From contig CM044959.1 of the NCBI GenBank assembly GCA_024516035.1, forward strand, positions 18,496,525 to 18,560,524: a stretch of DNA of 64,000 nt, in the 5' to 3' direction. The notes under the pieces are model-generated. The model saw only the letters and a list, made by a program, of their open reading frames with translations, had not been told where the DNA came from and made no database searches. How positions within the stretch are numbered: the stretch's first letter is position 1; the number at the start of each line of letters is the position of its first letter. Below, piece by piece: positions 57,066 to 64,000 of this stretch. The position numbers and the translations under genes are program-made. Source of the DNA: Bactericera cockerelli. Lineage: Eukaryota > Arthropoda > Insecta > Hemiptera > Triozidae.

Positions 57066-58166
57066 GTGGTGACGATTGTCTCATGAAGGTCTATGACTCC
57101 AGGCAGTCTAGTCCCGTTAGAACGATGAGGGGACACGATGCGGGGGTTACCAGCATTCAGTGCAATCCCTTCGAGCAACACACGATAGCCACTGGAAGGT
57201 AAGACAATGTTCATTCTGGTTCCACGAATTCTACTGCTGAAGTTATGTCATTCTAAAGTCGATAGCATATTCCACGTCAAAAAATGCTGGTTCCGCTCAG
57301 TACAAGATAGCAAAAATATGATCATAATCGACTCACTTGTATTCTAGATCACACATGGTAAGCAAGAAGTAATCAGAACCTTTTATTTTAAATTTTCACC
57401 CTTTGTAAAGTAAGATAAAATACGTAATATCAGATATCCTAGGGTTGGGTGGAAAAGATTGCCGCAGGCAATAACCCCGCCCTTAAGTTAGGACAATATT
57501 ATTTTCTTCTTTATTATTTACTTTCAAATAATTTTATCTTTTATTAATTTTCAAACTATTTTATTTTGTAAATATTCTATATGTCCTTCTAATAAAGCAT
57601 GATATAATAATGAAAGTTAGTTATCATATTTGTGTCAATCACCTTCGTGATACCACAACCACTCAAACTCGCTTCACTAAATCTACCCTGAAACCGGGAC
57701 TTGAACCACCGACCTCCAGGTTACAAGTCCGCCGCCCCATCGGTCAAGCTACTGAGGTCGGTTATAATATCCAATTAATAGTTTTCAATATTTTCATTTC
57801 AGCTACGACGAGTATGTTCGTCTGTGGGACGATCGCAACTTGAAATTTGAAAAATCCCGCACCCACGTCGGCGGGGGAGTGTGGCGTATCAAGCACCAAC
57901 CAGACGGCAGCATTCTGACGGCGACCATGTACAATGGGTTCCACAGACTAGGAGAAAGCAGCCGTCAGGACCTCGAGAAACCGACAGAAGATGCGTCCGC
58001 CCAGCCCTTGCTGCACTATCATGAACACGGGGACATAGCCTATGGTGTAGACAGTTGCTATGGCAACCCGTCCTATGTGGTCACGTGTTCTTTCTACAAT
58101 CATCTCATCAATTTATCGCTACTTGAAAATGAGGGCTCCAGATCTTTAGCAGAGATGAAAATCTGA
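57066..58166 (+). CDS. DPH7: DPH7 (WDR85)-like WD-repeat protein, last two exons
   Basis: DPH7 is the methylesterase that acts late in diphthamide synthesis on elongation factor 2 (family knowledge). Exons 57066-57198 and 57803-58166 join in phase (GGAAG|C). They encode WD40 blades with SGGDDCLMKVYDSRQSS, GHDAGVTSIQCNPF and IATGSYDEYVRLWDDR, then VGGGVWRIKHQPDG and HEHGDIAYGVD, and a C-terminal Cys/Asn stretch ending at TGA 58164-58166. The order GGDD.L...D / TGSYDE..R.WD.R / GGGVWR.K matches DPH7 rather than a generic WD40 protein. N-terminal blades are missing; contig C starts only 1.5 kb upstream, so they probably lie in or beyond the gap. Confidence 0.85.
57440..57605 (+). mobile_element. 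Retrotransposon 3' end in DPH7 intron
   Basis: GGGTTGGGTGGAAAAGATTG, GGCAATAACCCCGCCCTTAA, then AT-rich sequence and CTAATAAAGCATGATATAAT; same family as 39897-40078. Confidence 0.7.
57622..57762 (-). mobile_element. SINE family 2 copy in DPH7 intron
   Basis: Complete reverse copy: tail TTTGTGTCAATCACCTTCGT (as read on plus), body, head ending CTACTGAGGTCGGT. It lies 40 bases upstream of the last exon's acceptor. Confidence 0.85.
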
Positions 58167-58307
58167 CAGTTTTGATGATTTTTTCAGAGAAAAGAGAAAA
58201 AAAATTGATTTGATCTCCTTTGTCAGAATCATTGAAGATCGGAAATCATGGTGTCCGCAGCGATCGTTTCTACTGTTAAAAGAATTATGTTTCAGTTTAA
58301 AGTTATC

Positions 58308-58694
58308 ATACTTGTGTAAATCACAATCGTGATATTTTCTTGACTTGGGATTCAAATTCAAACAACCGACCTCTAGGTTATGAATCCGCCGCCTTATCTT
58401 TTTTTTTTTTAATTGGGGTTTAACGTCGCTTTCAACTGCCATGGTCATATCACGACGGGGGTTTTACCCTCCATTCGCAGAAAACTCACAAACCTGCTAC
58501 TCACATTGACCTCACCCAGCCTGAGTGGGGCCGGGAAAAGCCAGCGTCACGCAAATTAGAATTTGAATGGTCACCCATCCAAGTCTTAACCTCGCTGGAT
58601 GTCGCTTAACTTCGGTGTTCTGAAGGGAACCGGTGTATTCAACATGCCATCGACGCTGGCTAACGCCGCCTTATCTATCGAGCTACTCAGGTCA
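58308..58694 (-). mobile_element. SINE family 2 copy interrupted by a 5S-derived SINE
   Basis: Body and B-box part at 58308-58398, head at about 58664-58694 (TATCGAGCTACTCAGGTC). Removing 58399-58675 restores continuity. Confidence 0.85.
58399..58663 (-). mobile_element. 5S rRNA-derived SINE with poly(A) tail and 12-bp TSD
   Basis: Element strand is minus. It begins GCCAGCGTCGATGGCATGTT GAATACACCGGTTCCC and continues ACACCGAAGTTAAGCGAC and ACTTGGATGGGTGACC, a close match to 5S rRNA including the pol III internal control region. The SINE core (GGGTGAGGTCAATGTGAGTA) follows and it ends in a 12-base poly(A) (T-run at 58399-58410). CGCCGCCTTATC flanks both sides (58387-58398, 58664-58675). This is a complete, target-primed insertion. 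Confidence 0.92.
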
Positions 58695-59660
58695 GTTTTA
58701 TCGAGTCACAAATAATAATTTTAGTGGTACAGATAATAGTGGGTATTCAATTTCTTCAATATCTAGTGTTGTTGGTTCTATGATCTAAATCGGGTATCTA
58801 ATAATAATAGAAAATCTTATAAGGGCAAAGCTTTATAAGTAAAGCTATTAAGCCCAGAATCTAACTTGTGGAACTCATGAGGAAGAAATGATACAATCCA
58901 TTTTGAGATCACGATGAATGATTAACAATAATATACTCGTTCCTCATGATGAATTTGCAAAATAAAACTGTGATAATTTAATTCATGTTAAAATTAGCAA
59001 ATATTGCCAAGCTTAGATAATGTAAGGGGGAGCAATAAATGTGTAGAAGAAGAAATTATTAATGTTAACTAATGTAAAAATGGATGTTGCTAATCCCAAC
59101 CTAAACTGCAATTTCATCTTGTATTTATTTTTTTACAACTCCTCTTCTTCCAAATGGATGGGCCCGTGGCATGTTTTTTTCGTGCATGTTTCCAAAATTA
59201 CGTTCTATAATATCTTAATTGACTCTATATGTGTATTATAATGACAGTGTATTATAATGTAATTAGGTGTATGTCAAATTTCATTGTAATTGACATACAT
59301 CTGTTTTGTATTGCACTTAAAAATAAATAAAATAAATAAAAAATAAAATATCTTCATATACTCCTGTCACAATGACATTTGACATGTTTTAATCAAAATA
59401 CTTTTTAACCAACAAAAATCAAAATCGACTAAATTTTTAATTGAATACATCAAGCACTGTGCTGATTTGTAAATCATACATTGAAACAAACAACGCCAAA
59501 TTCCTGTCTACACCTCAACCGCACACTATCAATCAACTCCATCTGAAATTCAATTCAACTCCAGTGTCAACATGACAGGTGAAAGAGTCACTACAGTTTG
59601 ACTTTTCCCTGATTTGAGGAAAAAAAATCAATTTGTATTCCCCGTCGACAAAAGCAAGCC
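58695..59660. other. Intergenic DNA between DPH7 and phosphatase gene
   Basis: A short repeat shared with 22925-23003 lies at 58800-58860. A retro-type AT-rich 3' end with (AAATAAAT)n lies at about 59320-59350. It presumably contains the phosphatase promoter. No gene seen. Confidence 0.45.
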
Positions 59661-62600
59661 ATGCTTTATGATGGCAGTCCTTCGCGCGGACGATGTATCG
59701 GTCGCTTTGTGGCACTGTTTGTGATTTCTCTAGGTGTGACCAGAGTGAGAGTGAGTTCTGGAGAGAGTACCACGTGTGACTATGAGGTTCCTGCGTACAT
59801 GAAGGACATAGGTCGGGAGCTGAGAACACTGGACGTGTATGATGCCTATGTTGAAGATCGGGAAACTATGTTGGAAAGGATGGGTAAGTTGGCATTTGTT
59901 TGTCTTTTTGTCTGATAGTCTTAGCGCCATGCATACTGAACAGTCAGGTCGATTGCACGTTGAATACACCAGTAGCTCGTTCTAGAAACACTCCACTATC
60001 AAAATACCAGAATTGTCTTTTTGTCCGATAATGTTAGTCTTAAATCGCCATGAATACCGAACGGAAAGATCGATGGCACGTTGAATACAACAATAGCTCG
60101 TTCCAGAAACACTCCACTATCAAAATACTAGAATCTCTTTTAGTCCAGAATTGTCTTTTAGTCCGATAATGTTAGTCTTAAAGCGCCATGAATACCGAAC
60201 AGTAAGGTCGATGGCACATTGAATACACCCCCGCTTCAGAAACACTCCACTATCAAAATACCAGAATAAAATTGTCTTTTAGTCCGATAGTGTTAGTCTT
60301 AAATCGCCATGAATACCGAACAGTAGTCATTGGCACGTTGAATACACTAGCAGAACGTTCCAGAAACACTCCACTATCAAAATACTAGAATCTCCGTTTC
60401 AAACGGCCAATGGAATAGGTACCTATCCTCTTGGTAAAGTTCCACACAGGGGAAAAGGACCTAAGTGTTGGTTATTTCAAGGTCCGTTTTATTCTTACGT
60501 ATTTTAGGTCCTTTAGACACAACGAAAGTAATATTTTTAGAGGTCTGGCTGGGTGACTTTTTTCCTACAACAGTTAAACAGTGAGATCACCAGTGTCTCG
60601 CTAGATGACAATAAAAAGAGAACAGACTAATAGTCAACCCTAGCAAACCAGAATAGCTTGTTGTTACCCCAAGGTTATAGTGGGTTACTGGGTTATAAAA
60701 AGCCCACGTTCTTACGATACAATGGTCGATCGCACATAATAATAGGTATATTTATGTTGTTCAGGACTAGCCAACAAAATTTGACTGGAGACCATCACTT
60801 CCCCCAGCTGTAGCCGTGGCCCGTACTGGTTCATCACAGGGTGGCGTCATCGTGAAGATGGTAGCCAGACAGTGGAGGAATGAATCAGCAGTTCGACCAC
60901 TGTCTTTACAAGGAGGCTAATAATTGACAAGGGCCCCCAGAACCAAGCCAATGCTGGTCTACTCCCTGTTGATAATCCCCCAATCAGACTGCTTGTACTC
61001 AATGTTTAAAGTCTCCAGCCAGACTAGTTACAACAACAATAATATTATTTTAGGCTAAATTTTTTAGCTTGATCAAATTCAGTCATTCCCGATTTAATCT
61101 ACTATTTCTGCCCTTTCACATCCAGGTCCTCGCAACCTGTCCTACCTCCGCTCGGAGAATTACGACTCTGCCCACGCCAAGACCACCCTCTCTATTGAAG
61201 AATACCTCAAGACGGAGGAAGACGAAAAGGACTCTGAGGATACGAAAAGTAGGTTTTGTTATTGTCAGATGAGTACCTACCTAACCAAAAAAGATAGGAT
61301 GAAATTTTCTAACATTTGCAACCAAATTTAAATTTCAAATTCCGGGTTTCCACCATTTCCAACCTGGGTTCCTTCGCGAAAGAAGCAAATAAGCGATACC
61401 ACTGGATTTAAAATTTGACTAAGCTAGTTGGTTTAAAATTTGACTAAGCTAGTTGGTTAAGACTTAAATGAGGAAATTGACGACTGAACATGAACACAGT
61501 CTAAAGTGACAGCTCTAAAATCTAGATGAAGTTAAAGACGATGTAAAGTCATTGAAAAGTATTTAATACTAAGGGCGGAATTAATAGACGTTTTTTGTAA
61601 TACCTCTGTGACGCAAAGTCACGGATTGCGTACTGTGTAAGATAGGGAAAACCGACGCTTAGCAGTAACTTGTGATAAATAATTTGTCTATTAATTCCAG
61701 GGTAAATCAATGTATTTAAAACAACAAGGCCGGAATTAATAAACGTTTTTGTAATACCTCTGTGGCGCTAAGTCACGGTTTGCGTACTGTGTAAGATAGG
61801 GAAATTCGACACTTAGCAATGATTTGTGATGTAGAATATGTCTATTAATTTCGCCCTAAATTTTCAACAAAGTTGATTGATTCCTAGATATAACAACAAA
61901 ATATTTTGTGATTTTAAATATCATCATCTTCAATTTTTTAATAAACTGTTAAATATAATATAAAATAAAATTCTGAATGTTTTTCCCATAATATGTAAAA
62001 ACAACACTCATCTTAGAAGCCAAATAAAAATATGGCTTAGAATGGGTCCTCTGTATAAAAAAAAAAAACATGAAAAATAAAACAAATGATTTATTATTAT
62101 TATTATAAACCGTTATAGATGCAGTAAAAAAAGAAAATTCGGAGTACGACTCAGGAGGGTCCCGCTCAATTGACGCTCGCCACACGATTCCCCTCATATC
62201 CCTCTGGCCCGGCTACACACCCTTCACTTTCGACTTCCCCACACCCGGGGAGCTGGCTATGAGGTTCACCCGCTCCGAGGAGTTCGCGATAGAGAGGGTG
62301 ACCCTCGACGATGACCCGAATGAACCTCTGCGCTGGGACCATCTTGTTCACACGCCCAAGATGATTGTCATTGATTTCGGTGAGTGTCGAACCTATTTTT
62401 TGAGATGAAAGTTTCACAGCCTTTTTTATTTCACAGTAACGTTGCAGCCACTGTAGACACTTATTTATTTAGTAACTCTTTATTAGTAGAACATATTATA
62501 TACAGACAAATAATGGTAAAATTTGACAATATTAATAATATAAACAAGAAAAAAAAAATACACAAAATATATACACATGTCCTGACTAAAGGGCGGGGTT

Positions 62601-63937
62601 ATTGGTTATTGCCTGTGGCAATCTCTTCCATCCAAAAAAAACTTTCAACACTTGTGGTCTATTGAAACTTGCCCATCCCGTAGTATGCCTCCCCTCTGAT
62701 GGGCGAGAATAAGAGACACAATTTCACATTGTGTTGCTAGGGCAACAAGAGCGCATCGGAAGGTGTCTCTTACAAACAACTGTAAACAATTTCTTAGTAC
62801 GAATTTGGTCAGGTCTGGGGTCTCTTAAAGCCCGAACCTTCCGCATAGCGAGCGAGTATCTTGCCACTAAGCTAATCGTGTACTGAATCTGATTCTTTAG
62901 TAAAAATCTCAATCTTTCAGTCCTTATAAATTGCACACAACAAATTAGGTTGCTTCCCTCTGCTTGCTCCCATAGCCCAATTCCGTTTGGATTCCATATT
63001 GGTAGTGCATAAAAAATAGTAGGGAGGTCATCTCTGTTTCATATCCTCGTCCCTACCAGAATTCTGATATTGATATGGGCGACATCAGAAAGATGCTTGC
63101 TTAGATGTCGAGGTTCTACCGACCTCAGTAGCTTGATCGATAAGGCGGGCGACTTGTAACCTGGAGGTCGGTGGTTTAAGTCCTGGTTTCAGCGTAGATT
63201 TAGTAAAGCGAGTTTGAGTGGTTGTGATATCACAAAATTGATTAACACAAATATGATACCTTTTCTTTTTAATGTCGAGATTCTAGCAGGCATTGGATTA
63301 ATCAATGATATGCTTTCTCTTCAGATTACACTCTCACGAACTTTTCTACTGATTTGTTCTATGCGCCACTCACACCCTACGAGTAAGTAAAGATTCTAAA
63401 TTACATATCAATAGTCATTTTTCCTACACACTTTGTCTAAGGACAGAATTAATTGACATTTTTGTAATACCGCTGTGGCGCTAAGTCACGGATTACGTAC
63501 GTGAAATATAGGGAAAACCGACGCTTAGTAATGACTTGTGATATAGAATTTGTCTCGTTCTTCAAATGGGAAGTGTTGCAAAGCGTTGCGAAGTCAGTGG
63601 TTGTCGATCTCATTTGATCCTAAATAAAGATTGGAGCATGCGCAACAAAATGTTGCTCTCAGTGTGGTATCCCGGCTTATAAAACCCATGTTTCCTCCCT
63701 CAGCCACTTCCCCGCTGCTATTGACTACCGCGGCTACATATTTGTGCCGCACGATGATGTGCGGAGGATCCTGATCGCCATGCGCAGCAAGGGCGTCAAG
63801 ACTGCGGTCATAGCGAAGGACCGCAGACCAGAGCTAGTGGAGAGCTTTCTCAAGTGCACCAACCTGACTCACCTGATAGACTACGTGGACCTGTACCACC
63901 TCAAGCACGACGGCGACACGATTGACTTTTTGAAAGA
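59661..63937 (+). CDS. MDP-1-like HAD phosphatase with N-terminal hydrophobic segment, partial
   Basis: Exons 59661-59883, 61126-61248, 62119-62379, 63325-63382, 63704-63937; GT-AG, all phases compatible; the 3' end lies beyond the window. Exons 3-4 join to MIVIDFDYTLTNFSTD, the HAD motif I D-x-D-x-T-type nucleophile as found in magnesium-dependent phosphatase 1 (hydrolysis of phosphoesters by an aspartyl-phosphate; family knowledge). Exon 5 continues with a cap-less core (RRILIAMRSKGVKTAVIAKD, the motif II region, and YVDLYHLKHDGDTIDF). Unlike ordinary MDP-1, which is short and starts near motif I, this protein has about 200 residues before it. A hydrophobic stretch at residues 12-28 (CIGRFVALFVISLGVTR) could be a signal peptide or anchor, and an acidic linker (TEEDEKDSED) follows. 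The ATG is the first in-frame one. A secreted or ER location is inference. Confidence 0.8.
59895..60400 (+). repeat. ~110-bp tandem repeat with 5S-like box, about 4 units
   Basis: Units contain GTCTTTTTGTCTGATAGTCT, ATCGATGGCACGTTGAATAC-like 5S start sequence and ACACTCCACTATCAAAATAC. The array starts about 15 bases after the donor of phosphatase exon 1. Units near 59900, 60015, 60140 and 60265. Confidence 0.85.
60740..61025 (+). mobile_element. E5 repeat, long copy
   Basis: Includes the 5' part (GACTGGAGACCATCACTTCC, CAGCTGTAGCC, compare reverse 18270-18320), then GGGTGGCGTCATCGTGAAGA, GGAGGCTAATAATTGACAAG and a two-unit tail (CTACTCCCTGTTGATAATCC). Located in phosphatase intron 1. Confidence 0.75.
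61573..61860. mobile_element. Two MITE family 1 copies in tandem
   Basis: About 61573-61705 and 61730-61860, each with GG(G)CGGAATTAATA ... TATTAATT(C/T)C ends and the shared core AAGTCACGGATTGCGTACTG TGTAAGATAGGGAAA. They lie in phosphatase intron 2. Confidence 0.8.
62010..62118 (+). mobile_element. Dispersed repeat directly upstream of phosphatase exon 3
   Basis: GCCAAATAAAAATATGGCTT AGAATGGGTCCTCTGTATAA, then AAAATAAAACAAATGATTTA TTATT to within 15 bases of the acceptor CGTTATAG. Same repeat and same position relative to an exon as at channel exon 3 (38570-38665). Confidence 0.75.
62458..62640 (-). mobile_element. Retrotransposon 3' end, reverse copy
   Basis: TAACTCTTTATTAGTAGAAC, ... 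AAAGGGCGGGGTTATTGG and GCCTGTGGCAATCTCTTCCA as read on plus; reverse of the 39897-40078 family. It lies about 80 bases after the exon 3 donor. Confidence 0.7.
62660..62885 (-). mobile_element. SINE family 4, reverse copy
   Basis: Body GCCTCCCCTCTGATGGGCGA ... AGCGCATCGGAAGGTGTCTC, then a degenerate head AACCTTCCGCATAGCGAGCG AGTATCTTGCCACTAAGCTA as read on plus. Confidence 0.65.
63118..63262 (+). mobile_element. SINE family 2 copy in phosphatase intron 3
   Basis: ACCGACCTCAGTAGCTTGAT, GGTCGGTGGTTTAAGTCC, GCGTAGATTTAGTAAAGCGA and tail ATTAACACAAATATGATACC; complete. Confidence 0.85.
63437..63560. mobile_element. MITE family 1, truncated copy
   Basis: The left end GGACAGAATTAATTGAC and core GCGCTAAGTCACGGATTACG are present; the right inverted end is lost after GAATTTGTCT. 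Confidence 0.6.
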
Positions 63938-63978
63938 GTAAGTCGTACAATTGACTTTTTGAAAGAGTAAGTTGTAAG
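63921..63978 (+). repeat. 29-bp x2 duplication across phosphatase exon 5 donor
   Basis: ATTGACTTTTTGAAAGAGTA AGTCGTACA at 63921-63949 is repeated with one change from 63950. Both copies carry the exon end plus donor GA|GTAAGT, so either could be spliced; use of the second would insert 29 nt and shift the frame. Confidence 0.9.
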
Positions 63979-64000
63979 CGTACAGGATTACAGGGACCAT

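Overview
The window is nuclear DNA of an animal, almost certainly an insect and perhaps a hemipteran. It is AT-rich, its short exons carry clean GT-AG junctions, its introns are packed with SINEs, MITEs and tandem repeats, and its genes are of animal type. The species-level guess is inference only. Four spliced genes can be read. On the minus strand are an eight-exon CDC50/TMEM30 flippase subunit (16351-23450) and a ten-exon DEG/ENaC (pickpocket-type) sodium channel (27998-41783). On the plus strand are the last two exons of a DPH7 (WDR85) WD-repeat gene (57066-58166) and five exons of an MDP-1-like HAD phosphatase that runs off the window end (59661-63937+). A possible first exon of an unknown acidic protein lies at 42676-42798 (minus). 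The genes look like unrelated housekeeping or sensory genes, not a cluster with one shared function.

The window is three contigs joined by 100-N gaps: A (1-42335), B (42436-55419) and C (55520-64000). Contig B repeats A 34190-42335 in reverse orientation at B 47127-55419, including channel exons 1-6. Both ends of the match fall exactly on gaps. This is what an unmerged dovetail overlap (same locus or second haplotype) placed backwards looks like, so the apparent 21-kb palindrome and the 'second' partial channel gene are probably assembly artefacts.

Region by region: 1-16.3 kb holds no gene I recognise, only repeats (tRNA-derived SINEs, a 5S rRNA-derived SINE, a 1.7-kb polypurine tract, a near-perfect 0.55-kb foldback). 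16.3-23.5 kb is CDC50. 23.5-28 kb is intergenic with MITEs. 28-41.8 kb is the channel gene, whose sixth intron holds a 2.3-kb TIR element inserted into a SINE and itself carrying a mariner remnant. 42.4-47.1 kb is unique contig-B DNA that probably belongs upstream of the channel. 47.1-55.4 kb is the duplicated arm. 55.5-64 kb carries DPH7 and the phosphatase.

The most striking pattern is that tandem repeats repeatedly start at splice junctions and copy the splice signal: about 41 x 21 bp carrying AG|GTAAGT after channel exon 1, 7 x 45 bp carrying the donor of CDC50 exon 4, about 14 x 36 bp carrying the acceptor of channel exon 8, and a 2 x 29-bp copy at the donor of phosphatase exon 5. Smaller duplications abut several other exons. 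Two apparent frameshifts (CDC50 exon 5; channel exon 6 in contig A only) look like single-base consensus errors.
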